Source: Promineifilum sp.
Lineage (GTDB): Bacteria; Chloroflexota; Anaerolineae; Promineifilales; Promineifilaceae
Assembly (NCBI GenBank): GCA_017983515.1
Contig: JAGOBF010000016.1
Span: forward strand, 1 to 64,000
Reading direction: 5' to 3'
Length of the DNA stretch: 64,000 nucleotides
A program made the translations under genes and the position numbers. Shown one piece after another: positions 53,827 to 62,681 of the stretch; within the stretch, counting starts at the first letter, position 1; each line of letters begins with the position of its first letter. Below the pieces are notes generated by a model. It saw only the letters and a program-made list of their open reading frames with translations. It was not told the DNA's origin and did not search any database.

Positions 53827-53874
53827 TAGGTCGGCGCGTTATGCCGTTGAGAACTAATGGAACGCGCCGGCCTA
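53827..53874 (+). promoter_or_regulatory. Hairpin in the permease leader
   Basis: TAGGTCGGCGCGTT / AACGCGCCGGCCTA: 14 bp with one G-U pair and a 20-nt loop, between the permease promoter and its start codon. No T-run follows. It may be a mRNA-stability or attenuation element. Confidence 0.55.
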
Positions 53875-53917
53875 TCGGGTTTAGTTGAGGGAGCCTTTCG
53901 AATCGTTACTTAAGCAA

Positions 53918-55603
53918 ATGAGTATTTTTGAACTGGTCAATGGGGGCGTCTGGGGCGCGCGGAGGGCGCGAGAACGTTCGATCTCAGACGGCCGCCGGCG
54001 CTGGACGGTTTCCCATTCTTTCTTTCTCTTCCTGCTGGCAGCTACAGTCGTTAGCCTCATCCTGCTGGTGCCTGGCTATTTGATGCTGCGCGCCGCCGAA
54101 GCCGGTTCGGCTACGGTCGATACGTTGCTCTCCGCGCGCACGTGGGTCACGCTGGGCAATACGCTGCTGTTGACCGGAGCGGTGGTGGTCTCAACCGCCG
54201 CCATTAGCCTGCCGCTGGCCTGGCTTGTCACATCGTCGGATTTGCCGGGACGTCGGATTTGGGGTGTTCTGGTCGCGCTGCCGTTGGTCGTTCCCAGCTA
54301 CGTGGCCGCCTATCTCTATGTCTCGTTGCTCAGCCCGGTCGGTGTCGTCCAGCAATTATTGGCCCCATTTACGGGCATCCAACGCCTGCCGCCGATTTAT
54401 GGCTTTCCCGGTGCGTGGCTGGTGCTGACCCTCATCACCTATCCCTTCACCTATCTGACCGTCCGCTCGGCCATGAAGCGCCTGGACCCCTCGCTGCTGG
54501 AGGCCGCGCGCAGCCTGGGGCATTCGCCGGTGCGGGCTTTTGGGCGCATCACCTTGCCCATGTTGCGGCCGTCGCTGGTGGCCGGCAGCTTGCTCGTCGC
54601 TCTATATTGCCTGCGCGACTTCGGCGCCGTCAACCTGCTCCAATACGGAACGTTCACCCGCGTTATCTATAATCGCTATCAGGCCTATCGACTGGATGAG
54701 GCCGCGGCCATGGCCCTTTTGCTGGTCGGGCTGACGGGTGTGTTCCTCTTCCTCGACCATCGCAGCCGCGGACGCAGCCGGTATGCGCGGCTGTCGGCCG
54801 GGGCGGCGCGCGTAAGCTCGCCGGCGCGGCTGGGCCTGTGGAAATGGCCGGCGTTGCTGTTCGTGGGAGTGATCGTCCTGTTCGCGCTCGTGCTGCCCGC
54901 AGGCGGATTAGCCTATTGGCTGTGGCGTGGCGTGAACCAGGATTGGCTTGTGCGCGATCTGTCGCAGACCTCGCAGAACGTCACACCGTTGCTTAACCTG
55001 GTTCGCCCGGCCTGGAACTCGTTAACTGTGGCCTTGGGCGCGGCCGTGTTGACTATCGGACTGGCATTGCCGGTCACGATCCTGGCCGTACGCAAGCCAA
55101 GCTCTTTGTCCCACTGGCTGGAGCGCCTGGCTTATGCCGGATCGGCCCTGCCCGGCATCGTCATAGCCCTGGCGTTCGTCTTCATGGGCGTCAACTATGC
55201 GCGTCCGCTCTATCAGACGTTGCCGATGCTTCTTATCGCCTACGTCGTGCTATTCCTGCCCCAGGCAGTTGGCGCCGAGCGCAGCTCATTGCTGCAAGTG
55301 TCGCCCAAGCTCGAAGAGGCCGGACGCTCCCTGGGTCAACGGCCGTCCCAGGTCTTCCGGCGCATCACCTTGCCGTTGGTCCGGCCGGGGCTAGTAGCCG
55401 CCGGGGCTATGGTATTTCTGACGGCCATGAAGGAGTTGCCGACGACGCTGATCCTCAGCCCCATCGGCTTTAATACGCTGGCCGTCCAGGTGTGGGCCAA
55501 TATCAGTGAAGCCTTCTTTGCCCGGGCGGCCGCGCCGACGCTCCTGCTGATCCTGCTCTCTTCCGTCCCTCTGGCCCTATTCATGTTGCGGGATGACTCC
55601 TAA
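53918..55603 (+). CDS. Ferric ABC transporter permease, fused two-domain
   Basis: About 561 residues with two binding-protein-dependent permease domains, as in FbpB/FutB-type iron permeases. The ATPase-contact EAA loops are EAARSLGHSPVRAFGRITLPML and EAGRSLGQRPSQVFRRITLPLV. About 12 TM helices. ATG 53918 (MSIFELVN) is used; a TTG 33 bp upstream lies just after the hairpin and is less likely. Start codon has only a weak SD. Overlaps the ATPase gene by 11 bp. Confidence 0.9.
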   Translation: MSIFELVNGGVWGARRARERSISDGRRRWTVSHSFFLFLLAATVVSLILLVPGYLMLRAAEAGSATVDTLLSARTWVTLGNTLLLTGAVVVSTAAISLPLAWLVTSSDLPGRRIWGVLVALPLVVPSYVAAYLYVSLLSPVGVVQQLLAPFTGIQRLPPIYGFPGAWLVLTLITYPFTYLTVRSAMKRLDPSLLEAARSLGHSPVRAFGRITLPMLRPSLVAGSLLVALYCLRDFGAVNLLQYGTFTRVIYNRYQAYRLDEAAAMALLLVGLTGVFLFLDHRSRGRSRYARLSAGAARVSSPARLGLWKWPALLFVGVIVLFALVLPAGGLAYWLWRGVNQDWLVRDLSQTSQNVTPLLNLVRPAWNSLTVALGAAVLTIGLALPVTILAVRKPSSLSHWLERLAYAGSALPGIVIALAFVFMGVNYARPLYQTLPMLLIAYVVLFLPQAVGAERSSLLQVSPKLEEAGRSLGQRPSQVFRRITLPLVRPGLVAAGAMVFLTAMKELPTTLILSPIGFNTLAVQVWANISEAFFARAAAPTLLLILLSSVPLALFMLRDDS

Positions 55604-56693
55604 CGCCGTTACCGTCTCCGACCCAACCGGCGAACAGGTCACGACGCCGCAACCGGTGGCCCTGCGCTGCCGTGGGTTGGTCAAGCACTTTGCCCAACAA
55701 CCCGTCGTTCGTGGTGTGTCGTTTGTTGTTGCTCCGGGCGATATTCTTGTCCTGGTGGGGCCGAGTGGTTGCGGCAAGACGACGACATTGCGTCTCCTGG
55801 CCGGGTTTGAGCGCTTGGATAGCGGCCTTATCGAGATCGATGGCCGCATTGTGGCCGATGATGAGCGTCACCTGCCGCCGGAGCGCCGCCGGGTGGGCAT
55901 GGTATTCCAGGACTATGCTCTTTTTCCCCACCTGACCGTCGGCCAAAACGTCGGCTTTGCGCTGGGAAAGAGCCAGCCTGACCGGGAGCGGATATCCCAG
56001 TTGTTGACGTTTGTCGGATTGCCCGGCCAGGAGCAAAAGATGCCCCATGAGCTTTCCGGCGGCGAGCAGCAGCGCGTCTCGTTGGCGCGGGCGCTCTCGA
56101 CCCGGCCGGCCATCCTGCTACTCGACGAGCCGTTCTCGAATTTGGATGCATCTCTCCGAGCGGAAATGCGTTCCGAGGTACGCTCTCTATTGAAAAGCAG
56201 CGGCACGACGGCCGTTTTTGTCACCCACGATCAGGAAGAGGCCCTATTGCTGGGCGATCAGGTGGGCGTGATGCGTGATGGTCAGCTGGAGCAGATCGGC
56301 ACACCCGAAGACATCTTCCACCGGCCGCAAACGCGTTTCGTCGCCGAATTCCTGGGACAAACACGCTTTATGCATGGCCTCGTCGCCGCCGACGGAATCA
56401 GCTGCGTCCTGGGTCATTTATCCAGGCGCGCTTCGTCGCCCGTAGGCAGCGAGGTGGAGATAGCGCTCAGGCCGGATGATGTGACCTTTGCCGCCGATGA
56501 AGATGGCGACGGCCGCGTCCTTTCGCGCCGGTTCACAGGCATCTCCTATCTCTATCAGATCGGCCTGCCCGACGGGACAATCGTCCAAAGTCTCCAGCCA
56601 CACGAAATGCGCGTGAAAGAAGGGACGGCCGTCCGCGTGCACTTCACCGCTGAGGCTTCTCCGCCTGTCTTCTACCACGGACAAGCGTTATAA
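55593..56693 (+). CDS. Ferric ABC transporter ATP-binding protein
   Basis: 366 residues. Walker A GPSGCGKTTTLRLLAG, Q-loop VFQDYALFPHLTVGQN, signature LSGGEQQRVSLARALS, Walker B ILLLDEPFSNLD and the switch His in VTHDQEEALLLG. A C-terminal TOBE-like regulatory domain of about 110 residues (HGLVAADGISCVLGHLS, ALRPDDVTF) follows, as in FbpC. Coupled to the permease gene by overlap; energises uptake of ferric iron delivered by the upstream lipoprotein. Confidence 0.95.
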   Translation: MTPNAVTVSDPTGEQVTTPQPVALRCRGLVKHFAQQPVVRGVSFVVAPGDILVLVGPSGCGKTTTLRLLAGFERLDSGLIEIDGRIVADDERHLPPERRRVGMVFQDYALFPHLTVGQNVGFALGKSQPDRERISQLLTFVGLPGQEQKMPHELSGGEQQRVSLARALSTRPAILLLDEPFSNLDASLRAEMRSEVRSLLKSSGTTAVFVTHDQEEALLLGDQVGVMRDGQLEQIGTPEDIFHRPQTRFVAEFLGQTRFMHGLVAADGISCVLGHLSRRASSPVGSEVEIALRPDDVTFAADEDGDGRVLSRRFTGISYLYQIGLPDGTIVQSLQPHEMRVKEGTAVRVHFTAEASPPVFYHGQAL

Positions 56694-56708
56694 TTCACCC
56701 TATTCGTT

Positions 56709-57278
56709 ATGGATGTTAATGAGGCCATTCGCACCCGCCGGACAATTGCCAAGTTCACGGATGATCCCGTTTCCGTCGACACCCTGGTCGGACTACTCTC
56801 GGCCGGAATTTGGGCTCCCAATCATCGCCTGACCGAACCCTGGCGTTTTGTGATCCTCGGGCCGGAAACGCGGCGCGAATTGGCCGGGCGCTTCGCCGAC
56901 TTGAAAGCCAACAAGGTTCCGGCGGAGGACGTTGCGCGATGGGCGCGAATTCGCGCGGAACACGAGCGCAAGTTTCAATCGATTCCGGCCATCGTCGCCG
57001 TGGCCGCGGCCAATGGCGCCGACGAGATAGGCCGTCGCGAGGATTTCGCGGCCACGGCCTGTGCTATCCAGAATATTCAGTTGACGGCCTGGGCCGAGGG
57101 CATCGGCGTCAAATGGAGTACCTCCGGCTTGATTCGTGATCCACTGGCCTACGACCTGTTGGACATCAACCCGACTCAGTTTGAAATAATCGGCTTTCTG
57201 TTCATCGGCTACCCCGCTGAAATTCCAGTGCGCGACCGTAAGCGCCCACTATCTGAGGTGATTTGGCAGACACCTTAG
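56709..57278 (+). CDS. Nitroreductase-family protein
   Basis: 189 residues, FMN-dependent flavin-reductase fold. DVNEAIRTRRTIAKFTDDPV and WAPNHRLTEPWRFVIL form the FMN pocket; AACAIQNIQLTAWAEGIGVKW and IGFLFIGYP complete it. It belongs to the NAD(P)H nitroreductase superfamily; natural substrate unknown. It begins 15 bp after the ATPase gene and may be co-transcribed, though a role in ferric reduction is only a possibility. Confidence 0.92.
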   Translation: MDVNEAIRTRRTIAKFTDDPVSVDTLVGLLSAGIWAPNHRLTEPWRFVILGPETRRELAGRFADLKANKVPAEDVARWARIRAEHERKFQSIPAIVAVAAANGADEIGRREDFAATACAIQNIQLTAWAEGIGVKWSTSGLIRDPLAYDLLDINPTQFEIIGFLFIGYPAEIPVRDRKRPLSEVIWQTP

Positions 57279-57413
57279 GTACACCACACTTTTTAGGAAC
57301 TGGTCAGCTAGCCGTTGTGCCGACGTTGCCGTCCGTATTCGTTTGACGGGCAAGGGATGCGACGTTAAATTAGGTGAGACCTGCTTAGATTTATGCAGAT
57401 TCTCATCGAGTGA

Positions 57414-58067
57414 ATGATGGCATTATCAGACGACGAAACGTGGCTGACGCTCAGCGAGGCGGCCGAGTTACTAGCTGTCCATCCGACCACGCTGCGGCGA
57501 TGGGCCAATAGCGGCCACATCCCCGCCCTAGTGACCCCCGGCGGCCACCGCCGATTTGCCGCCAGCGACCTGGCCCGCTTTGCCCGCGAGCGCAGCGCCT
57601 TGCGAAACGTCAATGAGTTTGCCGGGTTGTGGGCCACCCAGGCGCTGGCCCATTCGCGCCAAGAGTCGATGAGCCGCCACAAAGATAGCTGGTTGGCTTT
57701 CTATGATGAAGAAGCCCGCACTCGTAACCGCTTGCTCGGTCAACAGCTTATGGGCCTGACCCTCCAGTATCTTTCCAGCGAGGCGAAGGAAGACGTTAGC
57801 CTGGCCCTTCTGGAAGAAGCGCGTCGCATCGGCCGGCAATATGCCATGAACGCCAAGGAACAGGGCCTGCCGCTGCGTGCTACGCTGGAAGCCTCCATCT
57901 TCTTCCGTGATAGCCTGGTCGAGACGGCGCTGCAATTGCCCGAGACGGCCAACATCAGCCCCGAAGCCAACGTGCGCCTGCTTCGGCGCGTGAATGCCCT
58001 CCTCAATGCTGTTCATTTGGCCGTCGCCGACGTATACGACGAGGGAATTGACGGCCAGACACTCTGA
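57414..58067 (+). CDS. MerR/BldC-type HTH regulator with C-terminal helical domain
   Basis: 217 residues. Residues 8-55 are a MerR/excisionase-type winged helix (LTLSEAAELLAVHPTTLRRWANSGHIPALVTPGGHRRF). The remaining 150 residues are helical (ALAHSRQESMSRHKDSW, LLEEARRIGRQYAMNAKEQG, FFRDSLVETALQLPE) and resemble the sensor part of RsbR/PucR-associated proteins. Either of two consecutive ATGs may start it. Between the iron ABC genes and the dtxR operon; target genes unknown. Confidence 0.83.
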   Translation: MMALSDDETWLTLSEAAELLAVHPTTLRRWANSGHIPALVTPGGHRRFAASDLARFARERSALRNVNEFAGLWATQALAHSRQESMSRHKDSWLAFYDEEARTRNRLLGQQLMGLTLQYLSSEAKEDVSLALLEEARRIGRQYAMNAKEQGLPLRATLEASIFFRDSLVETALQLPETANISPEANVRLLRRVNALLNAVHLAVADVYDEGIDGQTL

Positions 58068-58147
58068 TAGATCCTCGCCGATTGCTTCCTGCTGCCTTCC
58101 CCAACCGAAAGCAGATGAATGTCACCACCGAAGGTGATAGATGTCAC

Positions 58148-58187
58148 TTCATAGGGTTTACCTCATCATGTAAGATAAGGTTAACCT
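58148..58187 (+). promoter_or_regulatory. dtxR-feo promoter and operator
   Basis: TTCATA (58148-58153), 17 bp, TAAGAT (58171-58176), with the perfect palindrome AGGTTAACCT (58178-58187) just downstream. A degenerate half-copy GGGTTTACCT lies at about 58154-58163. The palindrome agrees with the DtxR/IdeR box core (AGGTTAGxCTAACCT), suggesting iron-dependent autoregulation of the operon. Inferred, not demonstrated. Confidence 0.55.
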
Positions 58188-58228
58188 GAAACTATGGCTT
58201 ATTGGTCGTGTCCAGAAGGCAGAACTAC

Positions 58229-58903
58229 GTGAAGCACGATTCATTCAACGAAAGCGCCGAGATGTATCTGAAGACGGTCAGCGAGCTGGCCGAGAGCGGC
58301 GCGCCCGTGCCCATTTCCGCGCTGGCCGACCGTTTAGGCGTGTCGCCCGTCTCGGCCACGGAAATGGTCCATCGCCTGCAAGGCAACGGCCTCCTGGCCC
58401 ATCGTCCCTACAAGGGCATCTTGCTGACCGATGACGGCTACCGGCAGGCGGCCGACGTCATTCGCAACCACAGGCTTTGGGAATGTTTTCTGGTCGATCA
58501 TCTGGGCTTGCCCTGGGACAAAGTGCATGATTTCGCCTGTCGTTTGGAGCATGCTTCAGCTTCGCAAGTGACGGATGCCCTGGATAGCTTTCTGGGTTTT
58601 CCGGCGACCTGTCCCCACGGCAACCCGATCTCGCCGGCCGACGAACGGATTGGCGAAGCCGCTCATCGCTCGCTGGCCGAGCTGCACGCCGGCGACAAGG
58701 CTGCTGTAGTAAACATTCATCCCGAAACGGGCGAACTACTTTCATACCTGTACGAACTGGGACTGGTGCCCGGCAGCCGCCTCGCTGTGCTCGACGTTGT
58801 GCCGTTCGGCGGCCCCATCGTCCTGAACGTCGAGGGCGAACAGCGTTATCTGGGACAAGAAGCCGCCGCATTTGTTTTCATCCGCAAGATTGAGGATAGG
58901 TAA
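58229..58903 (+). CDS. DtxR/IdeR-family iron-dependent repressor with FeoA-like C-domain
   Basis: About 224 residues from a GTG with AGAAGG 9 nt upstream (an earlier TTG at 58202 adds 9). N-terminal winged helix (ISALADRLGVSPVSATEMVHRL) and dimerisation domain, then a FeoA/SH3-like domain (ELLSYLYELGLVPGSRLAVLD). Metal residues align with DtxR/IdeR: Met12, His81, Glu85, His100, Cys104, Glu107, His108. A Cys rather than the Glu of MntR argues for iron. It is the first gene of the feo operon and overlaps the next start. Confidence 0.93.
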   Translation: MKHDSFNESAEMYLKTVSELAESGAPVPISALADRLGVSPVSATEMVHRLQGNGLLAHRPYKGILLTDDGYRQAADVIRNHRLWECFLVDHLGLPWDKVHDFACRLEHASASQVTDALDSFLGFPATCPHGNPISPADERIGEAAHRSLAELHAGDKAAVVNIHPETGELLSYLYELGLVPGSRLAVLDVVPFGGPIVLNVEGEQRYLGQEAAAFVFIRKIEDR

Positions 58904-59286
58904 TGATCATCGTCTTTTGGCTGGTTGCTTTGCTGATCGCCGGCTTCCTGCTGACCACGGGTATCGTGGTCAGGATGCGCCCGGCAATAGACAAACGCGC
59001 CCCCGTTGATGAGCGTACGGCTGCCCTGTTGGCCGCCGGGCTGCTTCCCCTGGCCGAATGCCCGCGCGGCCGTGATGCCTGCTTGCGTTGCCTTGAGGTG
59101 GATCGCTGCGTCATCCATCGCCTTCTGGAACTGGGTCTGACGCCCGGCACCCAGGTACGCGTCGTGCAGGATGCTGGCGGCCCGATGTTGTTGGCCGTTC
59201 GTGGCTCTCGCGTAGCCCTCGGCCGCGATTTGACGGAACGGATGTGGGTGGAACTGCCGGAACTGGAGGCGATTGATCTTCCTTAG
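58903..59286 (+). CDS. feoA: FeoA-like protein with N-terminal membrane segment
   Basis: 127 residues: one TM helix (IIVFWLVALLIAGFLLTTGIVV) then a short Cys-containing stretch (AECPRGRDACLRCLEVDRC) and a FeoA SH3-like domain (VIHRLLELGLTPGTQVRVVQDAGGPMLLAVRG). FeoA interacts with FeoB in ferrous iron uptake. The TM helix and cysteine cluster are not part of standard FeoA (about 75 residues). TAATG overlap with dtxR and 24 bp to feoB. Confidence 0.88.
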   Translation: MIIVFWLVALLIAGFLLTTGIVVRMRPAIDKRAPVDERTAALLAAGLLPLAECPRGRDACLRCLEVDRCVIHRLLELGLTPGTQVRVVQDAGGPMLLAVRGSRVALGRDLTERMWVELPELEAIDLP

Positions 59287-59310
59287 GCGTGGTCAATCCG
59301 TTGAGCCGTT

Positions 59311-61545
59311 ATGATCCACGCTGATGCCGTTTCCACCCAACCAAAGGTTTTATCCATCGCTCTGGCCGGCAATCCCAACGCCGGGAAAAGCACTCTCTTT
59401 AATGCTTTGACCGGCGCGCGACAGCACGTCGGCAACTGGCCGGGCAAGACCATCGAGAAGAAAACGGGCGAAATGCGGCGCGACGGTCGCCTCATCGCCA
59501 TTACCGACCTGCCCGGCGCTTATAGCCTGAGCGCTTATTCGCTTGAAGAGATCGTCGCCCGCGACTTTCTGCTGCATGAGCGGCCCGATGTCGTGGTCGC
59601 CGTGGCCGACGCCACCAATCTGGAGCGCAATCTCTATCTGGTCGTCCAGCTATTGGAGCTTGAGCTGCCCATTGTGGTCGTCCTGAATATGATGGACGTG
59701 GCCGCCGAGCAAGGCCTGCAAATCGACGTCGATGAACTCAGTCTGGCCCTCGGCGTACCGGTCGTCACCGCCGTTGCTCGCCGCGAGCAGGGAATCGAAG
59801 AGATCGCCGCTGCGGCCTGTCGAGTGCCAACGGAACCGTTTCTGGGTTGCCGGTTGGACTATGGCCCGGCAATCGAAGCTGAAATCGATTACTTGCAAGC
59901 CGCCATGGCCGGCGATCCGGCTATATCGGCCAGATATGCTCCGCGCTGGCTGGCCGTCCGTCTACTAGAGGATGATGATGACGTGGCCGGCCGAATCGCA
60001 GCGGTGCCCGGCGGGCGCTCCCTGCTGGCCCTGGCCGACGGCCGGCGCGGCGCTCTGGTCGATGCGCTGGGCGAAGACGTCGATTTAGTGATGGCCGATC
60101 GGCGCTATTCCTGGATTCATTCTCTGATCGAGCGTGTGCTTCAGGCCGATCCTCTGGAGCGTCTCTCGTCCTCAGACCGCATCGACCGCATCCTCACCCA
60201 TCGCTGGTTAGGTATTCCCATCTTCATGCTGGCGATGTGGCTTGTGTTCAAGATCACCACCGACCTGTCCGCGCCGTGGGTCGATTGGATCAGCGGCGTG
60301 TTGAGCGGCCCCCTCAGCCGCTGGGCATCGGCCGGCCTGTCAGTGCTCGGCCTGGGCCATACATGGCTATCCTCACTGGTTATTGACGGTGTCATCGCCG
60401 GGGTTGGGGGCGTTCTGGCTTTCATCCCCGTGCTCCTGTCGCTCTATTTGGCGCTGGCTGTGCTGGAGGATTCCGGCTACATGGCGCGCGGCGCGTTTGT
60501 CATGGATCGGTTGATGAATCGCATTGGCCTCCACGGGCGGAGCTTTCTGCCGCTGATGGTCGGCTTCGGCTGCTCTGTTCCGGCTATTTATGCCACACGA
60601 ACGCTGACTAGCGAGCGTGACCGCATCCTGACCGCCCTATTAGTGCCCTTCATGAGTTGCGGAGCGCGCTTGCCGGTCTACGTGCTCTTCGCAGCTATCT
60701 TCTTCCCTCGCTTTCCCAGTCTGGTCATCATGGGACTCTACTTGCTGGGAATTCTCATCGCCATCGCGATCGGCCTTTTGCTGCAGCGAACGCTGTTGCC
60801 GTCGCCGGCCAGCGGGGGCATGGTCATGGAATTGCCTCCCTACCGCCTGCCCACCGTGCGCAGCATTGGCTACCAGATGTGGCTGCGGACACGCGCCTTT
60901 TTGCAGCACGCCGCATCGCTCATCCTCGTTACGTCGCTGCTCATCTGGCTGCTGATGGCGATTCCGGCCGGCCGGGGCGGCGCATTCGGGGCTGTGCCGA
61001 TGGGCGATAGCCTCTTCGGCCGTGTTTCGAGCGCCCTGACGCCCGCCCTGCGACCACTCGGCTTTGGCTCATGGGAATCGGGCGGCGCGCTCATCAGCGG
61101 TCTCGTCGCCAAAGAGGTGGTCATCAGCACCATGGCCCAGACTTATGGGGCCGGCGCACCGCTCGATGACGGGAGCGCGCCGAGCTTTGCCGGCGACCTG
61201 CGGGAGATCGTCGTCTCGTTTGTCCGGGCGGTGGTTGATACGTTCAAAGCTGTGCCCGGATTGGTCGGCATCAACCTGAACCGTGGAGCCGACGAGACAG
61301 CACCGGGCCTGGCCGGGGCCATTCGCGCCAGTTTTAACGCTTCGAGCGGCGGCCATGCCGCGGCGGCCGGGCTGGCCTTCATGGTGTTCGTCTTGCTCTA
61401 CACGCCTTGCATGGCGACCATTGCCGCCGAGCGTCACGAGTTGGGGGCGCGCTGGACAGGGTTGAGTCTCTCCGGGCAACTCATCATCGCCTGGGTGGCA
61501 GCTCTTATCGTTTTCCGGCTGGGTGTTCTGGTTGGAGGTGGCTGA
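59311..61545 (+). CDS. feoB: Ferrous iron transporter FeoB
   Basis: 744 residues. N-terminal G-protein domain: [16 protein letters not shown] (G1), [13 protein letters not shown] (G2 region), [12 protein letters not shown] (G3), NMMDVA (G4). It is followed by the guanine-dissociation-inhibitor helices and two membrane modules with Gate motifs ([33 protein letters not shown]). Takes up Fe2+. Stop overlaps the FeoC-like start (TGATG). Confidence 0.97.
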   Translation: MIHADAVSTQPKVLSIALAGNPNAGKSTLFNALTGARQHVGNWPGKTIEKKTGEMRRDGRLIAITDLPGAYSLSAYSLEEIVARDFLLHERPDVVVAVADATNLERNLYLVVQLLELELPIVVVLNMMDVAAEQGLQIDVDELSLALGVPVVTAVARREQGIEEIAAAACRVPTEPFLGCRLDYGPAIEAEIDYLQAAMAGDPAISARYAPRWLAVRLLEDDDDVAGRIAAVPGGRSLLALADGRRGALVDALGEDVDLVMADRRYSWIHSLIERVLQADPLERLSSSDRIDRILTHRWLGIPIFMLAMWLVFKITTDLSAPWVDWISGVLSGPLSRWASAGLSVLGLGHTWLSSLVIDGVIAGVGGVLAFIPVLLSLYLALAVLEDSGYMARGAFVMDRLMNRIGLHGRSFLPLMVGFGCSVPAIYATRTLTSERDRILTALLVPFMSCGARLPVYVLFAAIFFPRFPSLVIMGLYLLGILIAIAIGLLLQRTLLPSPASGGMVMELPPYRLPTVRSIGYQMWLRTRAFLQHAASLILVTSLLIWLLMAIPAGRGGAFGAVPMGDSLFGRVSSALTPALRPLGFGSWESGGALISGLVAKEVVISTMAQTYGAGAPLDDGSAPSFAGDLREIVVSFVRAVVDTFKAVPGLVGINLNRGADETAPGLAGAIRASFNASSGGHAAAAGLAFMVFVLLYTPCMATIAAERHELGARWTGLSLSGQLIIAWVAALIVFRLGVLVGGG

Positions 61546-61847
61546 TGTTGCGCGAAGTATTGCAAGCCGTGGAAGCGGCCAAAGGGCCGATCACGCTCAA
61601 TGAATTGAGCCGGCGGCTGGAACTGGATCCGCGCGTGCTGGACGGTATGCTGGAGCACTGGTCACGGCGGGGCAAACTGGTCGTGGACGGGGTCACGGGA
61701 ACGGCCTGCGCCGGCGACATGACGCCCGCACGTTGCTCGTGTGGTTCGGCCACAGACAATGTAAATTGCCCTTTCCTGGCACGTTTACCCAAAAGCTATT
61801 CGCTCTCCTCAGAGAGCGATATACCCACTGCGACGAGAGAAACATGA
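61545..61847 (+). CDS. feoC: FeoC-like winged-helix protein with cysteine cluster
   Basis: 100 residues. A winged helix (LREVLQAVEAAKGPITLNELSRRLELDPRVL) is followed by a Cys-rich segment: TACAGD, RCSCGSATDNVNCPF, matching the [4Fe-4S]-binding loop of FeoC. FeoC protects FeoB or senses iron/oxygen in enterobacteria. Its last codons overlap the next gene (ATGA). Confidence 0.82.
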   Translation: MLREVLQAVEAAKGPITLNELSRRLELDPRVLDGMLEHWSRRGKLVVDGVTGTACAGDMTPARCSCGSATDNVNCPFLARLPKSYSLSSESDIPTATRET

Positions 61848-62677
61848 ATTCGTCTTTATCCACCAAAGAACCCGTTACCAGAGAACCGCAAGCCGGTCGC
61901 TCCGTATCGTACAAGAGTGTGGCGCTGCCGGCCGAGCACGGCAGCTGGAGCCTGGTATCGGAGCCGATTCTACTGGGACTGCTGATCGCGCCGTCGTGGG
62001 CCGGCGTGGCGCTCGTGGTGGCGGCCTTCACTCTGTTTCTTCTCAACCGGCCGCTCAAGATATTCTGGGCCGATTCCCGGCGTGGGCGACGCTATCAGCG
62101 AACCCGGATGGCGGGGCGCTTCCTACTGATTTATGGTGGCGTAGCCGTCGTCGGGGGAGTGGCGGCCCTTATTCTGGGCGGCTGGCGGCCGTTTATCCCG
62201 TTCGCCGTGGCCGCGCCTCTCCTGTTGATATTCATGTACTATGACCAACGGCCGGGCCGCCATTGGCAAGCCGAGCTGCTCGCGCCGGCGGCCTTCGCGT
62301 CCATCGTGTCGTCCGTGGCGCTGGCCGGCGGGTTCTCGTGGATCGTCTCCGCGGCCTTGTGGGGGTTCATGATCGCCAGGGCGGTGCCGGCCGTGCTGTT
62401 TGTCCGCGCCCGGCTGCGTCTGGATAAGCAGAAGTCTGTGTCGCCGTGGGGCGTTGCCGCCGCCCATATGCTGGCGGTTGGACTGGTGGCGCTGCTGGTG
62501 TGGGCGGGTTGGCTGCCCACGACGGCCGTCATTGCCACCCTCTTCCTGTGGGGTCGGGCGCTCTGGGGGCTGTCCGGCTATCGTTGGCGCTCGTCGGTCA
62601 AAGCGTTGGGTTTTTTGGAGACCGGAGTTGGGATCTTCGTCGTTCTGTTAGTCGCTATCGGCTTTTGGCTGAGTTGA
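61844..62677 (+). CDS. YwiC-like membrane protein
   Basis: 277 residues, about eight TM helices. The opening VALPAEHGSWSLVSEPILLGLL and the HGxW motif, with RPLKIFWAD and QAELLAPAAFASIVS, match the YwiC-like family of unknown biochemical role. ATG at 61844 with overlap to feoC shows it belongs to the operon. A link of YwiC-like proteins to iron uptake is not established. Confidence 0.85.
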   Translation: MNSSLSTKEPVTREPQAGRSVSYKSVALPAEHGSWSLVSEPILLGLLIAPSWAGVALVVAAFTLFLLNRPLKIFWADSRRGRRYQRTRMAGRFLLIYGGVAVVGGVAALILGGWRPFIPFAVAAPLLLIFMYYDQRPGRHWQAELLAPAAFASIVSSVALAGGFSWIVSAALWGFMIARAVPAVLFVRARLRLDKQKSVSPWGVAAAHMLAVGLVALLVWAGWLPTTAVIATLFLWGRALWGLSGYRWRSSVKALGFLETGVGIFVVLLVAIGFWLS

Positions 62678-62681
62678 GTCC

